This document shows, piece after piece, positions 5,117-11,272 of a DNA stretch of 11,272 bases; position 1 is the first letter of the stretch, and each line of letters opens with the position of its first letter. A model generated the notes under the pieces. It did no database searches. It was given only the letters and a program-made list of their open reading frames with translations, and was not told where the DNA came from. A program made the translations under genes and the position numbers. The DNA is from Desulfobulbaceae bacterium UBA2276 (GTDB lineage Bacteria > Desulfobacterota > Desulfobulbia > Desulfobulbales > Desulfocapsaceae): positions 1-11,272 of the forward strand of contig DDWW01000032.1 in NCBI GenBank assembly GCA_002347085.1, read 5' to 3'.

Positions 5117-6519
5117 AACAGACAAAGATCCATCTCATCGGGGTGGAAAGTTCCGGTGAGCTTTCTGCGCAAAACATTGCCTGTATCCAGAACTGCCGGG
5201 CCTTGATCCTCTCCAACCGCCATCGGGATATGCTGCTCCCAATTCTCAGGGATCTGTCGGCAGTGCTTCAGATCCCCATTGCCCCGGTGCGGGAAGCCCT
5301 GAAACAGGCGGAATCTGCCTTGACGCATGGCGACGTGGCGATTCTTGCTACCGGCGATCCCCTCTTTTTTGGAATTGGTCGCACCCTGCTTGATTTTTTC
5401 GGGCCTGATCGCATCCTGATCTCTCCCGCACTTTCATCCATGCAGCTTGCTTTTTCGCGCTTCAAGATCCCCTGGGATGATGCTAAATTCCTCAGCCTGC
5501 ATGGAAATCCGAGGGCGGGCAACAAAAAACAGGAAACAGGTGGCATTTCCCGCCCCCTGTCCCCTGCCCCTTGCCTCCTGTCACCTCTGCTCCTGAATCA
5601 AGACAAGCTCTTTCTTTTTACCGATCACAGATTCAGTCCTGATCGGATCTCCCAAACCCTGCTGGATGAATGCGGCAGTGTGATCAATAGAGGCTATCTT
5701 GTCCATGTAGCTGAAAATCTGGGTCTTGCTGATGAACAATTACACACGGGCACCTTCTCCGAGATTGCGAAACGCACCTTTGGGCCTCTTACTGTCATGA
5801 TCGTGATCAAGACCTTGCAATCACCACATCCAGATACCGGATTTGGCCTGACGGAAGACGAGATCGTCCATAGTCGCGGCCTGATCACTAAAAATGAGGT
5901 TCGGGCCGCAACCCTGCATGAGCTCAGGTTGCCTTATCAAGGGGTGTTCTGGGATGTGGGTGGTGGATCAGGGGCTATCAGTCTGGAGGCGGCTCGTCTT
6001 TTTCCTGGCCTTCAGATCTTTGCCATCGAACGGGAAAAAGAACAGATTGAAAATATTCAGAAAAATCGTAACAAATTTCAGGTCTGGAATCTGCAATGGC
6101 TCCAGGGGAACGCCCCTGACGTCCTGGCGTCCCTGCCGGATCCGGATCGGGTTTTTATCGGTGGCAGCGGCGGTCATCTTCGCGCCATTATTGAATATGC
6201 GACCAAGAGACTGCTTCCTGGGGGCAGGATTGTGGTCAATGCGGTGCTGGAAAAGACAGCCCTGGAAGCCCCCCGATTCCTCCATGAAAATGGCTGGCAC
6301 GTCACCATGAGCGAAATCAAGGTCACGCGGCGCAGGTATCCGCAGGCCATGGACGGCCCAGTGTCGCGGGATCCAGGGATGGATCAGGAGCGACCGCAGG
6401 CCATGGATGGCCCAGTGTCGCGGGATCCAGGGGCTCAGGTCTTGCACCCTATTACCATTATTGTTGGCCAGAAAAATCGATCAGAAAAGAATCAAGATCG
6501 GGAGAAAAGAGATGAATAA
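5113..6519 (+). CDS. cbiET: Fused precorrin-6Y/7 C5,C15-methyltransferase (decarboxylating), CbiE-CbiT
   Basis: The 468-residue fusion methylates the corrin ring at C5 and C15 and removes the C12 acetate carboxyl, with SAM as donor. The N-terminal CbiE half has IHLIGV, the tetrapyrrole methylase motif LATGDPLFFGIG (78-89) and VHVAENLGLADE (197-208). The C-terminal CbiT half has EIVHSRGLITKNEVRAATL (250-268), the Rossmann SAM loop FWDVGGGSGAISLEAA (279-294) and VFIGGSGG (347-354). Two oddities, both in frame: residues about 134-159 are a proline-rich segment coded by degenerate 7-bp repeats, placed between LSLHGNP and LLLNQDKLFLFTDHRFSPDR where relatives have a short loop; and PQAMDGPVSRDPG occurs twice (410-422, 428-440), where the family normally runs directly into the final strand (ITIIVGQ). 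Catalytic motifs are intact. It overlaps cbiD (ATGA) and the next gene by 8 bp. Confidence 0.93.
   Translation: MKQTKIHLIGVESSGELSAQNIACIQNCRALILSNRHRDMLLPILRDLSAVLQIPIAPVREALKQAESALTHGDVAILATGDPLFFGIGRTLLDFFGPDRILISPALSSMQLAFSRFKIPWDDAKFLSLHGNPRAGNKKQETGGISRPLSPAPCLLSPLLLNQDKLFLFTDHRFSPDRISQTLLDECGSVINRGYLVHVAENLGLADEQLHTGTFSEIAKRTFGPLTVMIVIKTLQSPHPDTGFGLTEDEIVHSRGLITKNEVRAATLHELRLPYQGVFWDVGGGSGAISLEAARLFPGLQIFAIEREKEQIENIQKNRNKFQVWNLQWLQGNAPDVLASLPDPDRVFIGGSGGHLRAIIEYATKRLLPGGRIVVNAVLEKTALEAPRFLHENGWHVTMSEIKVTRRRYPQAMDGPVSRDPGMDQERPQAMDGPVSRDPGAQVLHPITIIVGQKNRSEKNQDREKRDE
5549..5597. repeat. Degenerate heptamer repeat tract inside cbiE
   Basis: The pyrimidine-rich stretch can be read as successive seven-base units: CCCCTGT, CCCCTGC, CCCTTGC, CTCCTGT, CACCTCT, GCTCCTG. 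Just upstream (about 5526-5540) two units in the opposite sense, AACAGGA and AACAGGT, are visible. The tract codes for the proline- and leucine-rich insert of CbiE and keeps the frame open. Confidence 0.55.
6340..6432 (+). repeat. Tandem duplication, two 39-bp copies with 54-bp period, near the end of cbiT
   Basis: The segment 6340-6378 (begins CCGCAGGCCATGGACGGCCC) recurs at 6394-6432 with a single base change (C to T in the GAC/GAT codon, silent). The copies are separated by 15 bases, so the period is 54 bp, or 18 codons, and the frame is preserved. The near-identity implies a recent duplication or insertion. Confidence 0.9.
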
Positions 6520-7300
6520 GTCTAATCGAAAGCCGGTTGCCTTTGTCGGGGCCGGGCCAGGTGACGTGGAGTTGATAACCGTGAAGGGCAGGCGACTCTT
6601 GGATCATGCCGACTGCATAGTCTATGCCGGCAGTCTGGTCAATCCGGAAATTCTCGCTGGCTGCACCGCCCAGGTCCATGATTCCGCCGGGATGAATCTC
6701 GATGAGATCATTGAGGTCATGGCCGGGGCCTGGCAGGCGGGCCAAGCGGTGGTGCGCCTGCACACCGGCGATCCTTCCCTCTTCGGGGCCATCAAGGAAC
6801 AGATACAGCGATTAGATGCCCTTGCTATCCCCTCCCTTATAGTGCCCGGCGTCAGTTCCGCCTTTGGTGCCGCGGCCTCCCTGAAGGCGGAACTGACCCT
6901 GCCCGAGATTGCCCAGACGGTCATCATCACCCGTCAAGAAGGGAGGACGCCGGTGCCCGATCTGGAAAAATTGCGACTTTTGGCCGCCCATCAGACCACC
7001 ATGCTCATCTTTCTGTCGATCTCCATGATTGAGACCGTGGTCCTTGAGCTGCTGGCCGGTGGCTATCCCGCAACTACCCCGGTGGCCGTGGTGGAAAAGG
7101 CGACCTGGGACAGTGAGCAGATCATCGCCGGAACACTTGCCGATATTGGGAAAAAGGTCCGCGAGGCCGGTATCTGCAAGACCGCGATCATCTGCGTGGG
7201 CCAGGTCTTTGGCGATCTTCCGCTTGCGGCGGTATCAAAACTCTATGACAAGGAATTCAGCCATGGCAGCCGCTCCGCAACAAATTCAAGCCAAGGATAA
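6512..7300 (+). CDS. cbiF: Precorrin-4 / cobalt-precorrin-4 C11-methyltransferase
   Basis: This 262-residue tetrapyrrole methylase adds the C11 methyl from SAM, just before ring contraction is completed by CbiG. It begins with the family's FVGAGPGDVELITVKG (11-26) and continues with CIVYAGSLVNPEIL (35-48), the SAM-binding RLHTGDPSLFGA (82-93), VPGVSSAFGAAASL (111-124) and the C-terminal TPVAVVEKATWDSEQII (189-205). C11 methylases are recognised by the combination of AGSLVNPE and TGDPS(L/I)(F/Y)GA. The ATG at 6512 has GGGAG eight bases upstream and overlaps the cbiET stop by 8 bp; an in-frame start further up (6407) would add residues out of the cbiT repeat and is rejected. The last residues (HGSRSATNSSQG) are coded in the overlap with cobO. 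The product is cytoplasmic. Confidence 0.94.
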   Translation: MNKSNRKPVAFVGAGPGDVELITVKGRRLLDHADCIVYAGSLVNPEILAGCTAQVHDSAGMNLDEIIEVMAGAWQAGQAVVRLHTGDPSLFGAIKEQIQRLDALAIPSLIVPGVSSAFGAAASLKAELTLPEIAQTVIITRQEGRTPVPDLEKLRLLAAHQTTMLIFLSISMIETVVLELLAGGYPATTPVAVVEKATWDSEQIIAGTLADIGKKVREAGICKTAIICVGQVFGDLPLAAVSKLYDKEFSHGSRSATNSSQG

Positions 7301-7838
7301 GGACCAGACCAAGGGGCGGACCAAGGGCCTGATCGCAGTCTTCACCGGTAACGGTAAAGGCAAGACCACGGCGGCCCTGGGCTTGGCCTTCCGGGCCTTG
7401 GGGCACGACCACCGGGTCTGCGTCATCCAGTTTATCAAAGGAAGTTGGAGATATGGCGAACTTGAGGCCGCCAGACACTTCCAGCCCCTGCTTGACTTTC
7501 ATGTCATGGGCCGAGGGTTTACCTGGAAGTCTGACGACCTGGAAAAAGACAAGGCCGTCGCCCGGGAGGCCTGGGATTTTGCCGTCCAGACCATCCACGC
7601 CAACAGGCATGAGCTGGTGATCCTTGATGAGCTTACTTATCTCTCCCACTATCAGATCATAGCGGAAGAAGAAATCCTGACCGTCCTCAGGAACAAACCG
7701 CCGACCATGCATATTGCCATCACCGGCCGCCATGCCTCTGAGGCCCTGATCCAACTTGCCGATCTGGTGACCGAGATGCGAGAGATCAAGCATCCCTTTC
7801 AAAACGGGGTCAAGGCCCAGAAAGGGATGGAGTTCTGA
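7263..7838 (+). CDS. cobO: Corrinoid (cob(I)yrinic acid a,c-diamide) adenosyltransferase, CobA/CobO/BtuR family
   Basis: The enzyme attaches the 5'-deoxyadenosyl group of ATP to cobalt of a reduced corrinoid, giving the coenzyme form. The 191-residue protein shows the whole family: Walker-type P-loop FTGNGKGKTTAALGLAFRALGH (27-48, core GNGKGKTT 29-36), VCVIQFIKG (52-60), the acidic VILDELTYLSHY (119-130), ITGRHASEALIQLADLVTEM (153-172), and the conserved C-terminal tail KHPFQNGVKAQKGMEF. The start at 7263 has AAGGAATT upstream and lies 38 bp inside cbiF, so translation is probably coupled; residues 5-20 are a lysine-rich lead before the conserved domain. It is the last gene of the corrin operon; no convincing terminator follows. 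It could serve de novo synthesis, salvage or both. Confidence 0.95.
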   Translation: MAAAPQQIQAKDKDQTKGRTKGLIAVFTGNGKGKTTAALGLAFRALGHDHRVCVIQFIKGSWRYGELEAARHFQPLLDFHVMGRGFTWKSDDLEKDKAVAREAWDFAVQTIHANRHELVILDELTYLSHYQIIAEEEILTVLRNKPPTMHIAITGRHASEALIQLADLVTEMREIKHPFQNGVKAQKGMEF

Positions 7839-7986
7839 CGCTCTTTTTCAGCACCTCTCTCGCCTTTGTGGTGTTTTAACCGCTCGCCTGCCAGAGAACA
7901 GGTTATAGGCGGCCAGGCCGAGGTAAGTTGGTTCATTGTGTTACTCTTTAAGGTACCTTGAAAAACACTGATCTGCCCCCCTGTTG

Positions 7987-8235
7987 CCCCTCTTGTCCAC
8001 TAAAAAAACTTTACACTGACAACTTTACTGCAAAGAAATTTGCTTTTGCATCTCTTTGATCGCGGCAACCCGGCTCCTCCATGCATATCTCATTAAAGTT
8101 ACACCATATAAACCCAAATTACAGCCACTACCCCCTTCGTTTATCAGGCACAATCATCACCTGATTGATTTGACGGAAGTAAAAAAAATTGCACCGTTCG
8201 CATCAGCCTCACCCCCCCTGTTGTTACATTAACGA
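7987..8235 (+). repeat. Direct repeat copy A, upstream of the 12-heme cytochrome gene
   Basis: The 63 bases 7987-8049 match 10774-10835 at roughly 57 positions with one gap (shared ACTGACAACTT, CACTGCAAA/TACTGCAAA, AATTTGCTTTTGC). A second block, 8086-8127 (TATCTCATTAAAGTTACACC), matches 10871-10912 at about four of five positions. The spacing between blocks is nearly the same (99 and 97 bases), as are the later landmarks CGTTTAT, TTGCACC and TGTTG. Counts are by eye. Confidence 0.8.
8151..8167. promoter_or_regulatory. Inverted repeat, possible regulator site (copy A)
   Basis: CAATCA (8151-8156) and TGATTG (8162-8167) are perfect reverse complements with a five-base centre. At the corresponding place in copy B (10936-10948) the core ATCA-N5-TGAC remains although the flanks have changed, which hints at selection. 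Confidence 0.35.
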
Positions 8236-8429
8236 CAGACAATCAGTGTCTTGCAGACGATTCGCTTCATGGTATGGAAATTGCAAAAATGGGAATAATA
8301 ATTACTTCTTATCTCTGGTAGAAATAAAAATACGAAAGCAGTGAATGGGTAAGACCCATCGACAAGCGAGCAGCTAAAAAGGTAGCGGCTTAAAAGTAAC
8401 AGAGAATAAACGTACACTCAGGGGGAATA

Positions 8430-10517
8430 ATGAAGAAAACAGTATTGGCAATATCGGCCTTCAGTTTGTTGGCCGGCAACGCATTTGCAGAGGATGCAAC
8501 CCGGACAATTGGCATGTCATACAGTCCAAGCCCGGCAGTTCTCAGCAAATCGGTCCAGCTCACCTGCAAAGCAACAGGTGACTGGTCAAGCAGTTTGAGT
8601 ACGGCACAAATCTGGGTCTATGACGCCTCTCACTCCACACTTCTGTCTCAGAAGTCAATGAAAATAAGCGGATTGAGCGCAACCTATGATTATACCCTCC
8701 CCGCCAATAAAACAACCGGCAACTGGGATTACAAGTGCTATCTGAAGGACAGTAAAGACCATAAAGTAACCAAAACGAGTAAGTTTCTTGTTGTGGCTAA
8801 CAGCACGCCGGTAGAGCCGCCTCCGGTAATTCCGCCTCCGGTAGAGCCGCCTCCAGTAATTCCACCTCCGGTAGTGCCGCCACCAACAGGAAGTATCCCC
8901 CAGCATCTGGCCATCTCCAGCTACGAAGGCCCGCAGACGTGTATTGCCTGCCATCAGGTTGAGGCCCAGGACATGCTGAACAGCCTGCACATGCAATGGA
9001 AAGGCGCGACACCGGAGTTAACTAATGCCCCGGGCAAGGTACTCGGCAAGGCGGTTGGCGGTATCAACACCTTCTGCACCTACGCCCCGTCGTCCAAGGG
9101 CGCCTGCTATTCCTGTCATGTGCGCGCCGACGGTAATGCCCCGCATCCACCGGATGTCAATGACGTGGACTGCCTCATGTGCCATAGCGACATCTACCAA
9201 CGCAAGACGGTTGCCGATCCGGCCAATCCCACAACCGTCACCGATATCTATGGGAAAGTAAAGACATACCTTTTTGGTGCCCAGGACGCGCTTGGCAACT
9301 ACACAACGGTGCCTGATTACGCGCTGATGCCAGCGGGAACCACCATGGAGTCTCTGGCCCAGAACGTTCACAAACCGACCAGGACTTCCTGTCTGCGCTG
9401 CCATGCCAAGGCCGGCGGCGGTGACTGGACCAAACGCGGCGACATGGGGCTGAGCACCAAAAACCCCACGGTCACCGAAGACGTCCATATGTCCCCCGAT
9501 GCGGGTGGTCAGAATATGACCTGTACCTCCTGCCATGTGACGACGAAACACAAGATCGGCGGTCGCGGTATTGATCTGCGTCAGAGCGAAGCGGCTGATC
9601 CGAAATGTACCACCTGCCATACAACCGCGCCCCATGACAGTTCCGTGTTGAACCGTCATGCCCAGGGCCAGGTCGCCTGCCAGACCTGCCATATCCGCAC
9701 CTTCGGCAAGGGCGGCGCCACCGAGATGTCCCGCGACTGGCTGAAACCCGTCTGGAATCAGGCCTTCTGCTCCGGCCAGGGCGGTTACGTCGGTGAAGAG
9801 GTCAAGGTCGCCAACGTCAAACCTGAGTATCGCTGGTTCGACGGCACCTCTTACGTTTACAATGTTGGTGAAGTAATCACCAAAAATGCCGACGGCACCT
9901 ACACCATGGCCAAGGCCAATGGCAAGGCCTTTGACGGCAAGTCCAAGATAGTGCCGGTCAAGAATCACTGGTCCGTCATGCCTCTGCACCAAAGCGGCAA
10001 GATCATTCCGCCGGTGATCATGGACATGTTCATGACCGGAGATTTTAATAAGGCAGTGCAGGCCGGTATGGTCGATCAAGGTTTAACCGGCAGTTACACC
10101 ATGGTGCGAACCAATGCCGAGATGCTGATCACCCACGGTGTTGATCCAAAGTCCAAGGCCCCTGCCTGTATCGAGTGCCACGCCGGCACTGGCAAGACCG
10201 TTGACGGCACCAAGATGATCCCCTTCGGCAAACTGGGGTATCAAACCTGGCCGGCCAAGGTCGCCAACTGCACCCTGTGTCACTCCGCGGAAAGTGCGTC
10301 ATGGGAGTCCATGCACAACAAGCATGCGGCCAGCAACGGCGGATCGGTTATGCTGGCATGCGCAAGCTGTCATACTACTGAGCCGACAGGTCTTGTAAAA
10401 CCGACAAGCGATTTGTGTAACGACTGCCACGGCTCGGAAACCTGGAGCAGTAGTCAATCGCTGCATAAAAAACATATTGGAGAAGGCTATCAATGTGTGA
10501 AATGCCATAAGTTCTAA
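8430..10517 (+). CDS. Secreted dodecaheme c-type cytochrome: Ig-like domain, Pro-rich linker, octaheme tetrathionate reductase-like region, tetraheme tail
   Basis: The 695-residue protein starts with a Sec signal peptide (MKKTVLAISAFSLLAGNAFA, cleavage after 20) without a lipobox, so it is exported and soluble or surface-bound. Residues about 27-122 look like a beta-sandwich Ig-like domain with two cysteines (46, 103) placed to form a disulfide. A proline-rich linker (127-152, repeated VEPPPVIPPP) follows. Twelve CxxCH heme sites are at 171, 226, 248, 321, 365, 393, 417, 580, 614, 644, 663 and 689. The first eight, with SLHMQW, GINTFC, VDCLMCH, PTVTEDVHMSP and TKHKIGGRGI, resemble the octaheme tetrathionate reductase family, but no CxxCK catalytic heme is present. 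The last four hemes are closely packed (614-693). A likely role is periplasmic or outer-surface electron transfer; a reductase activity is not shown. The start has GGGGG at 8420-8424. It is a single gene with a terminator at 10562-10600. Domain and heme assignments are secure, function is not. Confidence 0.93.
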   Translation: MKKTVLAISAFSLLAGNAFAEDATRTIGMSYSPSPAVLSKSVQLTCKATGDWSSSLSTAQIWVYDASHSTLLSQKSMKISGLSATYDYTLPANKTTGNWDYKCYLKDSKDHKVTKTSKFLVVANSTPVEPPPVIPPPVEPPPVIPPPVVPPPTGSIPQHLAISSYEGPQTCIACHQVEAQDMLNSLHMQWKGATPELTNAPGKVLGKAVGGINTFCTYAPSSKGACYSCHVRADGNAPHPPDVNDVDCLMCHSDIYQRKTVADPANPTTVTDIYGKVKTYLFGAQDALGNYTTVPDYALMPAGTTMESLAQNVHKPTRTSCLRCHAKAGGGDWTKRGDMGLSTKNPTVTEDVHMSPDAGGQNMTCTSCHVTTKHKIGGRGIDLRQSEAADPKCTTCHTTAPHDSSVLNRHAQGQVACQTCHIRTFGKGGATEMSRDWLKPVWNQAFCSGQGGYVGEEVKVANVKPEYRWFDGTSYVYNVGEVITKNADGTYTMAKANGKAFDGKSKIVPVKNHWSVMPLHQSGKIIPPVIMDMFMTGDFNKAVQAGMVDQGLTGSYTMVRTNAEMLITHGVDPKSKAPACIECHAGTGKTVDGTKMIPFGKLGYQTWPAKVANCTLCHSAESASWESMHNKHAASNGGSVMLACASCHTTEPTGLVKPTSDLCNDCHGSETWSSSQSLHKKHIGEGYQCVKCHKF

Positions 10518-10561
10518 AATGTGGTTCTTGACTCTCAGGGATGAACTTTCTCTGAGATAAG

Positions 10562-10600
10562 AAAGAGGATGCCCAGAATAACGGGCATCCTCTTTTTGTT
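10562..10600 (+). terminator. Intrinsic terminator after the 12-heme cytochrome gene
   Basis: AAAGAGGATGCCC (10562-10574) pairs perfectly with GGGCATCCTCTTT (10583-10595) around an eight-base loop and is followed by a T-rich run. It begins 45 bases after the cytochrome stop codon. A weaker stem, TCTCAG with CTGAGA (10533-10557), precedes it. Confidence 0.92.
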
Positions 10601-10773
10601 TTGCTCAACGACAGAGTAGAGGCCACATATGGCCCAGGCAAGCCCTTGGCGTTAGTTGATCGTGAGACAATATCGCAGCGACACCTCACCTGTACCCACC
10701 GCTCCTCTCTATCTCTTTTCTGTCTCTATATTGTGGTTATAGTGACCTTGACTACGACTTTGTCGATTCCCCT

Positions 10774-11020
10774 CCCCTCTTGTCCAATAAAAAGCTTTGC
10801 ACTGACAACTTCACTGCAAAAAAATTTGCTTTTGCCTTTATTCAGCCATAACAAACCAGCTCTCTAAAAGTATCTCATTAAAATTACAGCATATAAAAAC
10901 AAATTATAGTCAGCGTTCCTCGTTTATAAGCTAAAATCAAGACGTGACTTCTTTGCATAAAATTATTTTTTTGCACCAGTCGTACGAACCACCGACACTC
11001 CTTTTGTTGATATCAATCAA
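10774..11020 (+). repeat. Direct repeat copy B, upstream of the second exported-protein gene
   Basis: This is the counterpart of 7987-8235. Start codons lie 443 bases (copy A) and 454 bases (copy B) after the first shared base, so the whole upstream block is collinear. Similarity is highest in the first 140 bases and fades into short islands near the genes. Confidence 0.8.
11007..11020. promoter_or_regulatory. Perfect FNR/Crp-type box TTGAT-N4-ATCAA
   Basis: TTGATATCAATCAA fits the FNR consensus half-sites TTGAT and ATCAA with four bases between. It lies 221 bases before the start codon at 11228. The collinear stretch of copy A (8221-8235, TTGTTACATTAACGA) is also nearly palindromic but does not fit the FNR consensus. 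An oxygen- or nitrosative-stress-responsive Crp/FNR family regulator would suit a respiratory cytochrome, but the distance from any promoter is unknown. Confidence 0.4.
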
Positions 11021-11227
11021 GTAAAATCAGCATGTTATGCTTATTCATTGTTTTGGCGCATAAAATGCAATAAAGCAGGTTTGAAGTCATTTGAAACGGA
11101 AATGAATATCTCACTCAAGGGTACCAGTGTAGTACAAGGGGTGCCGCGCAGCGCGACCGACGAAGGTGGCGGCTTAAAGGCGTATTGGCATAAAACAGCA
11201 GGACAAAGGGAAAATAGGGAGGAAGGA

Positions 11228-11272
11228 ATGAGAAAAGTAGTATTCGCAACAGCGGCACTCACCTTGTTTGCC
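11228..11272 (+). CDS. Start of an exported protein, probably a paralogue of the upstream cytochrome; truncated by window edge
   Basis: Fifteen codons are visible, MRKVVFATAALTLFA, a positively charged start and hydrophobic core typical of a Sec signal peptide and similar in kind to MKKTVLAISAFSLLA of the 12-heme cytochrome. A strong ribosome site (GGGAGGAAGG) ends two bases before the ATG. The shared upstream region suggests a tandem paralogue, but no heme motif or mature sequence is in view, so the protein family is not proven. Confidence 0.7.
   Translation, partial: MRKVVFATAALTLFA

Larger units (their letters stand above)
7839..8429. other. Long upstream region of the cytochrome gene, no gene
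   Basis: This 591-bp spacer has no credible coding frame. From about 7987 on it is related, in sequence and spacing, to the region before the next exported protein gene (10774-11227), so it is best read as a control region. Within it: the inverted repeat CAATCA/TGATTG at 8151-8167, the near-palindrome TTGTTACATTAACGA at 8221-8235, a perfect small hairpin ATGGGT/ACCCAT at 8345-8359, and a conserved 18-mer at 8379-8396. No clear sigma70 or sigma54 promoter was found. Confidence 0.65.
10518..11227. other. Long upstream region of the second exported-protein gene, no gene
   Basis: These 710 bp contain the cytochrome terminator at the left and the copy B control region (from 10774) at the right. 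Between about 10600 and 10770 I see nothing beyond a small palindromic stretch GGCCACATATGGCC (10621-10634). No credible coding frame is present. Confidence 0.6.

Noticed and set aside
7851..7877. Possible terminator after cobO (GCACC with GGTGT, then TTTT)
   Set aside because: The stem is only five pairs with a wobble and a 14-base loop, too weak to call.
7845..7940. Minus-strand fragment with YLGLAAYNLFSGRR-like translation, reminiscent of a transposase C-terminus
   Set aside because: It is only about 30 codons between stops, with no flanking inverted repeats or other transposase parts; the resemblance is too slight to support a pseudogene.
8229..8429. A c-di-GMP/cGAMP (GEMM) riboswitch before the cytochrome gene, which would be typical for such genes in this group
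   Set aside because: There is a small hairpin and a GGTAGCGG stretch, but the hallmark GGCAAACC and GACGCAAAGC segments and the closing GGUA/UACC pairing are missing. A covariance search would settle it.
9018..10079. Long open frame of 353 codons on the minus strand opposite the cytochrome gene
   Set aside because: It is a shadow of the GC-rich cytochrome coding frame. It has no recognisable domain, while the plus strand shows twelve in-frame heme motifs and a signal peptide.

Overview
The window looks like a piece of chromosome from an anaerobic, cobalamin-making bacterium of the Desulfobacterota type (sulfate reducers, sulfur disproportionators and relatives, perhaps Desulfobulbales-like). 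The reasons are a DUF39/COG1900 homocysteine-forming protein, an anaerobic-pathway corrin operon (cbiD, fused cbiET, cbiF, cobO) and a large multiheme c-type cytochrome. Genes are moderately GC-rich and the spacers are AT-rich. The taxon is an inference from gene content; no rRNA gene is present.

Layout. (1) 1-709, minus strand: the start of pheA (chorismate mutase/prephenate dehydratase), running off the left edge, with a good sigma70-like promoter. (2) 710-1041: a divergent spacer with three strong inverted repeats, two of which would lie in the leader of the next gene. (3) 1042-3025, plus strand: hcyA (DUF39) overlapping a larE-like PP-loop sulfur transferase by 23 bp, a likely sulfur-handling pair. 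(4) 3026-3450: an AT-rich spacer. (5) 3451-3723: an HU-type DNA-binding protein with a structured 3' region and a very strong terminator at 3821-3860. (6) 3953-7838: a tightly overlapping corrin operon cbiD-cbiET-cbiF-cobO. cbiET carries two in-frame repeat insertions, a degenerate heptamer tract in CbiE and a 54-bp-period duplication near the CbiT C-terminus. (7) 7839-8429: a long upstream region of the cytochrome gene. (8) 8430-10517: a secreted 12-heme cytochrome with an N-terminal Ig-like domain, a proline-rich linker, an octaheme tetrathionate reductase-like region and a C-terminal tetraheme segment, followed by a terminator. (9) 10518-11227: a second long upstream region, related to region 7. 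(10) 11228 to the right edge: the first 15 codons of another exported protein, probably a paralogue of the cytochrome.

How the parts relate. HcyA and the LarE-like protein probably act in sulfide-dependent methionine precursor synthesis. The corrin operon supplies part of the B12 route, whose methyl groups come from SAM and therefore from methionine. The cytochrome pair is a separate electron-transfer module: two genes in a row, each with about 450 bp of related upstream DNA, which points to tandem duplication of gene plus control region. No mobile-element gene, tRNA, rRNA or CRISPR array was recognised.
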